This document shows positions 9,890 to 18,400 of a stretch of 64,000 nucleotides of DNA, piece after piece; within the stretch, counting starts at the first letter, position 1, and each line of letters opens with the position of its first letter. The translations under genes and the position numbers were made by a program. Origin of the DNA: JBBQCW01 sp038319025 (GTDB lineage Bacteria; Actinomycetota; Thermoleophilia; Solirubrobacterales; Solirubrobacteraceae); assembly GCA_038319025.1 (NCBI GenBank), contig JBBQCW010000008.1, positions 59,681-123,680 on the forward strand, read 5' to 3'. The notes under the pieces are model-generated. The model searched no databases. It saw nothing but the letters and a program-made list of their open reading frames with translations, and was not told the DNA's origin.

Positions 9890-9898
9890 TCACGGTCG

Positions 9899-10291
9899 AT
9901 GATCTCCATCACCAGCAAGTCGCCGTACGCGTTGAGCGCCCTTACCGAGCTGGGGCGCGCAGGTGACGCGGCACCCGTGGCGATCGGTGAGTTGGCCCGC
10001 CGCCGTGAGATTCCCGTCCAGTTCCTGGAGCAGGTTTTCGCGACGCTGCGTCGCGCCGGTGTTCTACGCTCGCAGCGCGGGGTAAAAGGCGGTTACGCAT
10101 TTGCCCGCGAGCCGGCGACGATCACGGTCCTGGAGATAGTGGAGCTGCTGGACGGCCCGCTCGGCCGCGACGCTGAGGGCATCCTGGCGGAAGCGTCGAC
10201 CGCCGCACGCGACGTCCTCGCCGCCGCGACGATCGCCGATCTGGTGGAGCGCGACGCTCAGGCCGGCGGCGCCCCGATGTACTTCATCTAA
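9899..10291 (+). CDS. Rrf2-family transcriptional regulator (CymR-like, no cluster cysteines)
   Basis: A 130-residue winged-helix regulator: MISITSKSPYALSALTELG, the recognition part IPVQFLEQVFATLRRAGVLRS, and the conserved RGVKGGYAFARE wing. The protein contains no cysteine, so it cannot bind a [2Fe-2S] cluster as IscR and NsrR do. Cysteine-free Rrf2 proteins include CymR, the cysteine-metabolism repressor that works with CysK; here cysK and cysE lie 1.7 and 2.7 kb downstream. Control of cysteine synthesis is therefore a reasonable inference but not shown. A hairpin follows at 10388-10419. Confidence 0.88.
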   Translation: MISITSKSPYALSALTELGRAGDAAPVAIGELARRREIPVQFLEQVFATLRRAGVLRSQRGVKGGYAFAREPATITVLEIVELLDGPLGRDAEGILAEASTAARDVLAAATIADLVERDAQAGGAPMYFI

Positions 10292-10387
10292 CCGTCGTCA
10301 CGGCGCGAACCGCAGGGGCACCACGGCGACTCGGTCCGGTCCACGTCAGCCGATGGCCTCATCGCGCGTAACGTGACGACAACAGTC

Positions 10388-10419
10388 CGGCGCAATTCGC
10401 TGCTGATGAATTGCTGCCG
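10388..10419 (+). terminator. Hairpin after the Rrf2 gene
   Basis: GCAATTC (10392-10398) pairs with GAATTGC (10408-10414) across a 9-nt loop, extended by CGGC/GCCG with one bulged T. It separates the Rrf2 gene from a convergent small gene. No other feature is visible in 10292-10485. Confidence 0.5.
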
Positions 10420-10485
10420 GGCGCTCAGCCGTGAAGCCGGGCGTGAGCGAGGTTCCGTCTTGCTCGAGCGGCCCTGAGCGTGGGC

Positions 10486-10650
10486 TTATCGGCCGGGCGC
10501 GGTCGTATCTATCGCGCGCCGAGGCTCCATCGCGCGGGCGCGCTCGTGGCTGAGGATCCACGTGGCCAAGAGCCACACGCCGCCTATGAGGCCAGAGGCG
10601 ATCGTCCAATAGCCGATTACGGTCGCGATGGTGTCGACGACATCAATCAT
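10486..10650 (-). CDS. Small single-span membrane protein (54 aa)
   Basis: ATG at 10650 is preceded by AGGA seven bases upstream on the minus strand. The product starts MIDVVDTIATVIGYW and has one long hydrophobic helix (about residues 8-33), followed by a basic stretch SHERARAMEPRR and a TAA stop. Such a hydrophobic profile with a good ribosome-binding site is unlikely by chance in DNA of this GC content. It is convergent with the Rrf2 gene and divergent from the secreted protein at 10743. No known family recognised; role unknown. Confidence 0.65.
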   Translation of the reverse strand: MIDVVDTIATVIGYWTIASGLIGGVWLLATWILSHERARAMEPRRAIDTTAPGR

Positions 10651-10730
10651 GGGGTGGTCCTACCCGCCCGGAGGTGTTTGTACGCATCACCACCGGCCAG
10701 GACAGGCTCGGGTTGCTCTGAACTCCGCGC

Positions 10731-10736
10731 TAGGGT
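10731..10736 (+). promoter_or_regulatory. -10 box TAGGGT, leaderless secreted-protein gene
   Basis: TAGGGT is followed by 6 nt and ATG at 10743, predicting transcription from the start codon. Confidence 0.5.
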
Positions 10737-10742
10737 GGCGTC

Positions 10743-11093
10743 ATGCGCAACCTTCTGCTGACTCTGATGGTCGCCTCGACACTGCTCTTGGTCGCCGGTC
10801 CGGCTTCGGCGGCTGTCGCGGGCGGGCATGGGTTCTACGCCGGTAATGACGGGAACGGCTCGGAGTTCAGCCTGCATTACCACTCAGGTCTGATCACGAA
10901 CTTCAAGCACGGGCAGCATGTGGTGTTCGAGTCGATGACGGTGCGCAACGGCTACTTCGATGCGACTACGGATTCGGGCATCCGCGTATACGGTTATTGG
11001 GTCAGCCACACCCGGATCGTCGGCTCGTTGCAGTTCGTGCACAGTGACAACCCGAAGCACAAGTGGGCCTGGCGCGCGGACCTGCAGGGCTGA
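10743..11093 (+). CDS. Small secreted protein
   Basis: A 116-residue protein with a clear Sec signal peptide: Arg at position 2, hydrophobic core LLLTLMVASTLLLVAG and likely cleavage after ASA at about residue 24. The mature part (about 92 aa) is rich in His, Gly and aromatic residues (HGFYAGNDGNGSEFSLHYH, VYGYWVSHTR) and looks like a small beta domain. No lipobox, no cysteine. The next gene begins 4 nt after its stop, so the two are probably one transcription unit. No family recognised. Confidence 0.8.
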   Translation: MRNLLLTLMVASTLLLVAGPASAAVAGGHGFYAGNDGNGSEFSLHYHSGLITNFKHGQHVVFESMTVRNGYFDATTDSGIRVYGYWVSHTRIVGSLQFVHSDNPKHKWAWRADLQG

Positions 11094-11097
11094 CCCG

Positions 11098-11646
11098 GTG
11101 TTCGACAAGCGTCGCATCCTGAAGAACGGCGTTCTGGCCAAAGCCGAGGTGCTTTCTGTCGCGGAGCGGTCGAAATACACCAGTAACGAATTGCGTGACT
11201 ACGACCACGTTGTGCGTGTACGCGCCACTGAGCACGAGCCCTTCGAGGCAAAGATCCGCGACAAGTTCTGGATCGTTGGGCTACGTCCCAAACTCGGCGA
11301 CATCCTCGACGTGCGCTACGACCCAAAGAGCCTGGAGACGGTCTTCGTCCTCGATGGAGACCCTCGTTACGACGTGAAAGCGCTGGAAGCAAAGAACGAT
11401 GCCCAGCGGTCAGCGCTCCCTGAGTCGATGCGTGACGGTAGCGCTAGGCCCACTGCTGCCTTCACGCCGGACATCGCTCAGGCATTGGCGCAGGCTCAGG
11501 CCGTGACGCAGGCTCAGGCCGCGTCAGCGGGTGCCGCTATGGATCCACTCGAGCGCCTTGAGCGCCTCGCTCGCCTGCGCGACGCCGGCGTGCTCACCGA
11601 GGGCGAGTTCGCAGCGCAGAAGGCCAAGATTCTCAGCGACGGCTGA
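11098..11646 (+). CDS. SHOCT-domain protein
   Basis: A 182-residue cytoplasmic protein. GTG at 11098 is chosen because it follows the upstream stop by 4 nt and has AGGG at suitable spacing; the open frame upstream is only a shadow of the secreted gene. The N-terminal ~95 residues form an unassigned beta-rich domain (RRILKNGVLAKAEVLSV, then HVVRVRATEHEPFEAKI). A QA-rich linker follows, and the C-terminus is a SHOCT motif: DPLERLERLARLRDAGVLT followed by EGEFAAQKAKIL. SHOCT domains act as oligomerisation or tethering tags. Coupling to the secreted protein upstream suggests shared function; what it is remains unknown. Confidence 0.82.
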   Translation: MFDKRRILKNGVLAKAEVLSVAERSKYTSNELRDYDHVVRVRATEHEPFEAKIRDKFWIVGLRPKLGDILDVRYDPKSLETVFVLDGDPRYDVKALEAKNDAQRSALPESMRDGSARPTAAFTPDIAQALAQAQAVTQAQAASAGAAMDPLERLERLARLRDAGVLTEGEFAAQKAKILSDG

Positions 11647-11696
11647 GTTGCCCACACCGGGGTGTCGATCAGCGCAGCTCGCCGCGGGCTGTTTGC

Positions 11697-11852
11697 TCAG
11701 GATGCAGACGGGCGGGCGCCGTCTTGCGAGGATCGGCCGGCGGGCGGGTCGGCAGTGACCGCGACGCTCTTGCGGCGCGGGTGGCTGATGTCCCAGAACA
11801 GCAGGGCGAGCGGCACGACGACCAACAGGGAAATGAGGATGGCGGAGGCCAT
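11697..11852 (-). CDS. Small single-span membrane protein (51 aa)
   Basis: Starting at ATG 11852 on the minus strand with AAGGA 7 nt upstream. The product begins MASAILISLLVVVPLALLFW, one membrane helix, followed by a positively charged HPRRK and a polar tail. The frame is open upstream to another ATG at 11894, but only the inner start has a ribosome-binding site. It faces the SHOCT gene's 3' end and diverges from cysK. No family recognised. It resembles the 54-residue membrane protein at 10.5 kb in layout, not in sequence. Confidence 0.65.
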   Translation of the reverse strand: MASAILISLLVVVPLALLFWDISHPRRKSVAVTADPPAGRSSQDGARPSAS

Positions 11853-11946
11853 GGCGGGGTCCTTTCGGACGACGTTGAGGTGGATGACAGCCATCGTGGG
11901 CGTGCCAGGTCGTCACGAGGTGGGACGAAGGTGGGAAACCGGTAGG

Positions 11947-11952
11947 TAGGCT
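11947..11952 (+). promoter_or_regulatory. -10 box TAGGCT before cysK
   Basis: TAGGCT is followed by 9 nt and ATG at 11962; a leaderless or near-leaderless start is predicted. Confidence 0.45.
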
Positions 11953-11961
11953 CTTTTTCGG

Positions 11962-12894
11962 ATGCCGACAATCCCGATCAACATTTCCGATCTCGTCGGG
12001 AACACCCCGATGGTTGAGCTTTCGCGGCTCGTTCCCGAAGGGTCGGAGGTACGGCTCTTCGGCAAGCTGGAGGCCTACAACCCCGGTGGATCGGTGAAGG
12101 ATCGGATCGGGGTCTCGATGATCGAGGCCGCCGAGCGCGACGGCCGCGTCGAGCCGGGCCGCACGACGATCGTCGAGGCCACCAGCGGCAACACGGGCAT
12201 CGCTCTGGCGTTCGTGTGCGCGGCTCGCGGATACGACCTCGTCCTGCATCTCCCGCAGGGCATGAGCCGTGAGCGCGAGGCGTTGCTGCGGCTGTACGGC
12301 GCTCGCTTTCAGATCACCGAGTCGCTCGGCGGAATGAACGAGGCCGTCGCGGCTGCCCGCGCGATGTCGGCCGACGAGAACGTGTTCCTGCCCGACCAGT
12401 TCTCCAACCCGGCCAATCCCGAGGCCCACCGCCGACACACCGGCCCAGAGATCCTCGCGGCGGTCGGGCAGGTGGACGCGTTTGTGGCCGGGGTCGGAAC
12501 GGGCGGCACGATCACGGGCGTGGGGGAGACGCTCAAGGCGGCGAACCCGTCGTGTCACGTCGTCGCCGTCGAGCCGGCCACCTCAGCGGTCCTCTCCGGC
12601 CGGCAACCTGGTCCTCACCGGATTCAGGGGATCGGCGCCGGGTTTGTTCCCGCCGTACTGAATCGCGATGTGATTGACGAGGTCATCCCGGTCACCGACG
12701 AGGATGCGATCGAAACGGCCCGCCTCGCCGCCCGAACCGAGGGTGTGCTCGCCGGCCTCAGTTGCGGCGCCGCTCTGTGGGGCGCGCTGCAGCTCGCCGC
12801 GCGGCCGGAGTTTCACGGTGCCCGGATCGCAGTGGTGCTCCCGGACTCCGGCGAGCGCTACGCGACCACGCCGTTCTTCGCTCCCACGGACTGA
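11962..12894 (+). CDS. cysK: Cysteine synthase (O-acetylserine sulfhydrylase)
   Basis: PLP enzyme that makes cysteine from O-acetylserine and sulfide. The PLP lysine is K46 in NPGGSVKDRIG; the substrate loop TSGNTG is near residue 75; the phosphate-binding GTGGTITG follows in the C-terminal half. At 310 aa it matches the family. cysE, which supplies O-acetylserine, starts 47 bp downstream under its own -10 box. The two enzymes form a complex in other bacteria; the last visible residues of CysE here do not obviously end in the classical Ile. Confidence 0.96.
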   Translation: MPTIPINISDLVGNTPMVELSRLVPEGSEVRLFGKLEAYNPGGSVKDRIGVSMIEAAERDGRVEPGRTTIVEATSGNTGIALAFVCAARGYDLVLHLPQGMSREREALLRLYGARFQITESLGGMNEAVAAARAMSADENVFLPDQFSNPANPEAHRRHTGPEILAAVGQVDAFVAGVGTGGTITGVGETLKAANPSCHVVAVEPATSAVLSGRQPGPHRIQGIGAGFVPAVLNRDVIDEVIPVTDEDAIETARLAARTEGVLAGLSCGAALWGALQLAARPEFHGARIAVVLPDSGERYATTPFFAPTD

Positions 12895-12928
12895 TCGGCA
12901 GATTGCCGACCGGGCGGATCGGCCTGGC

Positions 12929-12934
12929 TATCCT
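12929..12934 (+). promoter_or_regulatory. -10 box TATCCT, leaderless cysE
   Basis: TATCCT is followed by 7 nt and ATG at 12942, which supports that start over upstream in-frame codons lying inside cysK. Confidence 0.55.
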
Positions 12935-12941
12935 TCCCCAC

Positions 12942-13688
12942 ATGTTCGGCTTGGGCACGGCCGCGCGCGTCCTCGGTGAGATTCGCCGCGACGTCGCCGC
13001 CGTCCATGATCGTGACCCCGCCGCGCGCGGGGTCTCCTCTGTCGAGGTGCTCGCGAGCTGGCCCGGCGTCCACGCGCTGCTGGGGCACCGCGTCGCCCAC
13101 GCGATGCACGACGCCGGCATCCCGATCGCCCCGCGGGCGCTCGCCGCCGGGGTGCGGACACTGACCGGCATCGAGATCCACCCGGCCGCCCGGATCGGCG
13201 AAGGCTTCTTCATCGATCACGGTGCCGGCGTCGTGATCGGCGAGACGGCCCAGATCGGGCGGGACGTGACCGTCTACCAAGGCGTCACGCTCGGCGGGAC
13301 CGGGTTTGCGACCGGCAAGCGCCATCCGACGGTGGAGGACAACGTGACCATCGGTTCCGGGGCCAAGCTTCTCGGACCGGTGACCGTCGGTCACGGTTCG
13401 AAGATCGGCGCCAACACCGTCGTCATCACCGATATCCCGGCGCACGCGACGGTGGTCGGCAATCCGGGCCACACGGTGCGGGTCGACGGTCGACGGCCTG
13501 AGGGCCCCGACGCGGATTGGATCCATCTGCCCGATCCAGTCGCGGAGGCGATCAAGGGGCTGGCGTCGCGGATCGGGGCGCTGGAACGCGCGCTCTCCGA
13601 GCTGGCGGGGGAGGACGGCGAGCCGGCCCCGCAGGCGGAGGTACGTGCGCTGCGCCCGGTGCGCGGCAACCATCCCGCCGGCGGCTGA
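12942..13688 (+). CDS. cysE: Serine O-acetyltransferase
   Basis: Acetylates serine with acetyl-CoA, the first step of cysteine synthesis. The N-terminal helical part (MFGLGTAARVLGEIRRD) is followed by left-handed beta-helix hexapeptide repeats: IHPAARIGEGFFIDHGAGVVIG, then VYQGVTLGGTG and HPTVEDNVTIGSGAKLLG. His in FIDHG and the nearby Asp are the family's catalytic pair. 248 aa, normal for the short actinobacterial type, with a Pro/Ala-rich tail. Start set by the TATCCT box 7 nt upstream. Confidence 0.95.
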   Translation: MFGLGTAARVLGEIRRDVAAVHDRDPAARGVSSVEVLASWPGVHALLGHRVAHAMHDAGIPIAPRALAAGVRTLTGIEIHPAARIGEGFFIDHGAGVVIGETAQIGRDVTVYQGVTLGGTGFATGKRHPTVEDNVTIGSGAKLLGPVTVGHGSKIGANTVVITDIPAHATVVGNPGHTVRVDGRRPEGPDADWIHLPDPVAEAIKGLASRIGALERALSELAGEDGEPAPQAEVRALRPVRGNHPAGG

Positions 13689-13691
13689 CGT

Positions 13692-14600
13692 TCAGTAGAA
13701 GACGCAGCGGCAGCGGTGCCGCGGGCGAGCCTTGAACTCCGGCGCCTGCCCGAGGTTCCACAGCGCCGCGTCCAGCACCGCCTCGCTCACCCCCAGCGCC
13801 GGGGCGAGCTGCCCGCAGGCCACGACGGCCGCGGCGCGGATCTCCCGCTCGGCGCCGCCCGCCGGGAGGAGCGTGCCGGCATCGATGGCGGCGGCCAGCG
13901 TGTCGTCGTAGACCAGGACGCCGGCGCAACGGAGCACGTGGGGGACAAGGTTGTCGGCGAAGACTGTGAGCTTGTCCAGGTCGTGCCAGGGACCGATGCC
14001 GGCAAGCGAAAGGTCCCAGGCCGCGATCTGCGCGCGCTTGAAGAACCCGATGTCGCGGAACATCGTCATCCCGTCGGCCAGGGAGGCGGCGAAGGTGGCC
14101 GCCGAGCCGCGGGCACCCACCACGAGGTCCAGGACGCTGCGGTCGCCCAGGAAGGCGCTCAGCTGACGAAGCGCCTGGGCGTAGAGCGCCATCAGCTCGT
14201 GGTCCGCGCGCTGGCCGAGGGTCTGCGCGATCGTCTCGGTGCGCATCACCCGCAAATGCTCGTTCGTCCACGGCCCGTGGGCGCGGAAATGGTCAGCCAG
14301 CGACCGAGCCACCGTCGTGTACCCGGATACGGGGCGGCCGTCGTCGCCCACGCGCTTGCGCAACGTCGGGAACCAGCCCGAGCCGAAGTTGATCGTGTCG
14401 AGGATGAGCATCGCCCGGGCCGCGTCCTCAGGGGTGCCGTCGAGGTGGCGCGTGCGGGGGTCTAGAGAGGGTTTCGGGACGGTCAGCCCTCCCGCAGCCA
14501 GGCGCGCAAGGGCGTCGTCATCGATGCGGACGCGGCGAGCCGCCGCAACGGTGGCCGCCGCGTGCGCGCGGACCGTCTCCGGGATGGATGCGTACGACAT
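13692..14600 (-). CDS. Queuosine-salvage protein (queuosine 5'-phosphate N-glycosylase/hydrolase family)
   Basis: 302 residues of the Q_salvage/DUF2419 family, which releases queuine from queuosine 5'-phosphate. Visible marks are LILDTINFGSGWFPTLRKR near the N-terminal third, ADNLVPHVLRC in the C-terminal half and the characteristic end RHRCRCVFY. ATG at 14600 is selected because TACTGT lies 8 nt upstream and the longer frame has no family features. It is convergent with cysE (4 bp between stops) and divergent from the collagen-like gene. No tgt or de novo queuosine genes are seen in the window, so the cell may live on salvaged base (inference). Confidence 0.85.
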   Translation of the reverse strand: MSYASIPETVRAHAAATVAAARRVRIDDDALARLAAGGLTVPKPSLDPRTRHLDGTPEDAARAMLILDTINFGSGWFPTLRKRVGDDGRPVSGYTTVARSLADHFRAHGPWTNEHLRVMRTETIAQTLGQRADHELMALYAQALRQLSAFLGDRSVLDLVVGARGSAATFAASLADGMTMFRDIGFFKRAQIAAWDLSLAGIGPWHDLDKLTVFADNLVPHVLRCAGVLVYDDTLAAAIDAGTLLPAGGAEREIRAAAVVACGQLAPALGVSEAVLDAALWNLGQAPEFKARPRHRCRCVFY

Positions 14601-14608
14601 GGCCACCG

Positions 14609-14614
14609 ACAGTA
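14609..14614 (-). promoter_or_regulatory. -10 box TACTGT, leaderless queuosine-salvage gene
   Basis: On the minus strand TACTGT is followed by 8 nt and ATG at 14600. Confidence 0.5.
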
Positions 14615-14643
14615 ATGCGCCGCACAAAGCAGGAGGCTTTCTG

Positions 14644-14649
14644 TAGCGT
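14644..14649 (+). promoter_or_regulatory. -10 box TAGCGT for the collagen-like gene
   Basis: TAGCGT on the plus strand predicts a start near 14656 and a leader of about 46 nt ending in an AGGAGG ribosome-binding site. Confidence 0.4.
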
Positions 14650-14701
14650 CTGTCGCACGTCTGGATCTTGCCGGGACGGCGCAAATCTCAGGAGGCTGTT
14701 C

Positions 14702-15388
14702 GTGCGTGCTCACCGCCCTTCACCCGCAATGATCGTGGCGTTGACCGCGCTCGTCTTCGCCATGGCCGGGCCGGCCCTGGGCGCGGATATCGGTCACATC
14801 GCGAAGCTGATCACCGGGAAGCAGATCAAGAAGGGCACGATCACCTCGTCCCACATCAAGGACCGTTCGCTGCTGCTCGCCGATTTCAAGGCCAGCGAGC
14901 GGGCGAAGTTGGTCGGACAGGCGGGGACCAACGGCGCCGCGGGGCCAGCGGGAGCCAAGGGTGACCCCGGGGCCGCAGGTACCGCAGGCGTCGCGGGTGC
15001 CCCCGGGTCAGCCGGCGTGGCTGGTGCTCCGGGGACTCCGGGCGCTCCGGGCGCCGCCGGCTCGGCGCGGGCGTACGCGACGGTCGACGCGCTCTCCGTG
15101 TACGCCACGGGCATTGATCATCGCGGCGTCGTGAACGTGACCCATCCACTGACCGGGAAGTATTGCGTGACGCTCGACCCCTCCATCTACGCCCCGGCTG
15201 CATCGGCGGTCGTGACGCCGGTTTATGCGTTCGCGGCGGAAGGAACCCACCTGTACTGGAACGGAGGGGATGGCAGTTGTCCCGCCAACTCACTGGTGGT
15301 CAGGGCGTTCGTGGCGGTGAGTGCTCTCAACGGTTCCCCCGTGGCGGAAGCCGCGCACGACATCGGCTTCACGATCCTCGTGCCGTAG
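14702..15388 (+). CDS. Secreted collagen-like (Gly-X-Y) protein
   Basis: 228 residues beginning at GTG 14702, with AGGAGG 6-7 nt upstream. Order: signal peptide (AMIVALTALVFAMAGPALG, cleavage after ALGA); a short 'KLITGKQIKKGTITSSHIKDRSL' class linker typical of this protein type; about 16 Gly-X-Y triplets rich in Ala and Pro (14915-15065); and a C-terminal globular domain of about 110 residues with two cysteines (KYCVTLDP and GSCPAN) that could form a disulfide. Surface or exported role. This architecture is repeatedly seen in Thermoleophilia genomes. Function unknown. Confidence 0.88.
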   Translation: MRAHRPSPAMIVALTALVFAMAGPALGADIGHIAKLITGKQIKKGTITSSHIKDRSLLLADFKASERAKLVGQAGTNGAAGPAGAKGDPGAAGTAGVAGAPGSAGVAGAPGTPGAPGAAGSARAYATVDALSVYATGIDHRGVVNVTHPLTGKYCVTLDPSIYAPAASAVVTPVYAFAAEGTHLYWNGGDGSCPANSLVVRAFVAVSALNGSPVAEAAHDIGFTILVP

Positions 15389-15430
15389 CGAGAAGCCGGC
15401 CGCCCGAGTGGGCCCCGCCGCGCCGGTGCC

Positions 15431-15436
15431 TATCCT
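15431..15436 (+). promoter_or_regulatory. -10 box TATCCT, leaderless pcrA
   Basis: TATCCT is followed by 8 nt and ATG at 15445; the in-frame ATG at 15439 would be only 2 nt away, so 15445 is preferred. Confidence 0.5.
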
Positions 15437-15444
15437 CAATGGGG

Positions 15445-18400
15445 ATGGCCGCATCCGACACCGACGCCTATCTCGACCAGTTGCTCAACGGTCTCAATGA
15501 GCCTCAACGGGAGGCCGTAACCCACCCCGAAGGGCCGCTGCTGATCCTCGCCGGAGCAGGGTCGGGAAAGACGCGGGTCCTCACCCATCGGATCGCCTGG
15601 TTGATCGCGACCGGCCGCGCGCATCAGGGCGAGATCCTGGCCATCACGTTCACCAACAAGGCGGCGCAGGAGATGCGCGAGCGGGTCGAACTCCTGCTCG
15701 GCCACTCCACCCGCACTATGTGGGTGATGACGTTTCACGCGGCCTGCGCACGGATGCTGCGCGCCGAGGCTCCGCGACTGGGCTACACCCGCCAGTTCAC
15801 GATCTACGACCAGTCCGACTCGCGCCGCCTGACCAAGCGCTGTCTGGACGAACTCGGGGTCGATACCAAGCGCTTCACTCCGGGCGCGGTGCAGAACCAG
15901 ATCTCCGGCGCCAAGAACCAACTGCAGGACGCTGAGGCCTACGGCCAGCTCGTCGGCGGCTACTTCGAGCAGACGGTCGCCGACGCGTACCGGCTCTACG
16001 AGCAGCAGATCCACCGCATGAACGCGATGGACTTCGACGACCTGCTGTTCCGTGCGGTCAACGTGCTTGAGCTGTTCAGCGACGTGCGCGAGCGGTACGC
16101 CACCGCGTTCCGCCACGTGCTCGTGGACGAGTACCAGGACACCAACCACGCCCAGTACCGCTGGCTCCAGCTGCTGGCCGCGGGGCACCGGAACCTGGCG
16201 GTAGTCGGCGACGATTCGCAATGCCTCGTCGCCGGGACGAGGGTCACCTTGGCGGACGGCACCCATCGCAACATCGAAGACATCCGGGCCGGCGATCTGA
16301 TTCGGTCGTCGTACGGGAGTGGCAACTTCGCCGCCGCACGCGTGACCGCGGTTCACGAGGCAGAGAGCAAGTGGGGCGTGGAGATCAAGCTCCAGAGCGG
16401 TCGACGGATCGTCTCGACGCCTGAACACACCCACTTCGCGGGCTATCGGCAGGCAACCACGCCCGCGCTCCACATGACGTACGTGATGAGGCGCGCGAGC
16501 CACGGCTTTCGCGTTGGTACGACCCGCACCCATCCGAACAAGGGCAAACGGCCGATCTCCGGCGTCGCCCAGCGAGCCATGCAAGAGCAGGCCGACGCGG
16601 CGTGGATAGTGGCCACGCACGACAGCAACAATCGCGCCCGGGCGATGGAGGCCCAGCTGTCGCTGCGGTATCAGCTTCCGACGATGCCGTTTTACGCCCG
16701 CACGGGAGGGAGTGTCAACGGTCTCGTTCACGATCAGGCTCTCATCGACGAGCTCTTCTTCTCGCTGGACACCGAGAGCGGTGGGGCCCGTCTGCTTCAC
16801 GACTACGCACTCGACATCGAGTACCCGCACTACGTGCCGGGCAGCGTCGAGGGGCGTCGGCGGAACGTCACCGTGACGCTCTGCGGGGGTCTCCGAGGGT
16901 CAACCCCGTTACATCTGATTGCGGTCGGCGGCCGCAGCGAGCACGCGCGCGCAGCCCTCGAATCGGCCGGGCTGAACGTACGACCCGCAAAGGCCGGCTC
17001 CGGGAGTTGGCGCTACGAATCCGCCTTCAAATCCTTCGGTGCGGTCATGGACATCGTCAAGAAGATCCAGAGTGTGCTGCCCGTTCACGTGCGATACGTC
17101 GCCCGCTTGGGCGAACGGGTGGACGCCGGGCGCAACTCGCTGCCGTTCCTGCCCGCGGCTTCCGTTCGTCGCGGGATGGCCATGTTCGACGAGGACGGCG
17201 GCTACGACGTCGTGGAGTCGGTTGAGGTCATCCCTCTCGACCGCCCGGTGTACGACCTGAACATCGAGCAAACGCACAACTTCATCGCTGAGGGGATCGT
17301 CACCCACAACTCGATCTACTCGTTCCGCCATGCCGATATCCGCAACATCCTGGACTTCGAAGAGGACTTCGGGCGCGACGGTCCGGTGAAGGTGGTCAAG
17401 CTCGAGCAGAACTACCGCTCGACGCAGATGATTCTCAACGCGGCCAACGCGGTCATCGCCCACAACCGCAGTCAGATCGCCAAGCGCCTGTGGACGGATC
17501 TCGGTGAGGGTGACCCGATCAAGATCCGCGGCACCGACGACGAACACACCGAGGCGCGGTTCGTCGTGGGGGAGATCGAGCGGCTTGCCGACGAAGGCGT
17601 CTCCAAAGAGGAGATCGCCATCTTCTACCGCACCAACGCGCAGTCCCGGGTGCTGGAGGACACGCTCGTGCGCCGCGAGATCGGCTACCAGGTGATCGGC
17701 GGCACCAAGTTCTACGAGCGCGCCGAGATCAAGGACGCCACGGCCTACCTGACGATCCTGGGCAACCCGCAGGATGTCGTCGCCTTCACGCGCGTGGTCA
17801 ACTCGCCCAAGCGCGGTATCGGGCAGACATCGCTGTCGCGGGTCATCAGCCACGGTGCCACGCTGGGGATCCCGGTGTGGGACGCCGCCATCGATCCCTC
17901 GTCCGTGCCCGGGCTGGGCACCGCGGCGGTGCGTTCGCTGGGCAAGTTCATGGCGACGATGGAGCGGCTGCGCGAACGCATGGCCGACGGCGTGCCCGTC
18001 GGGGATCTGCTCGATGCCGTGCTCCACGAGGTCGGCTATTACGACGCGCTCGAGGCCGAGCGGACGATCGAGGCCCAGGGTCGCATCGAGAACCTTCAGG
18101 AACTGGTCGAAGTCGCCCGCCAGTTCGACGCGAGTGCGCCCGAGGGCGAGAACACGCTCGACGTGTTCCTGCAGCAGATCGCGCTGGTCGCGGACGCCGA
18201 CTCGCGTACCGAGGACGAAGGGCTCGTCACCCTGATGACACTCCACAACGCCAAGGGGCTGGAATATCCGATCGTGTTCGTGATCGGGTGTGAGGAAGGG
18301 GTGTTCCCGCACTCGCGCGCGCTGGATGAGGGCAGCCTGGAGGAGGAGCGTCGGCTGGCTTACGTCGGGATCACGCGGGCGATGCGTGACCTGTACCTGA

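Noticed and set aside
15436..16830. 464-codon minus-strand frame opposite pcrA and the intein
   Set aside because: Shadow of the plus-strand codon pattern; low-complexity Arg/Val/Gly product.
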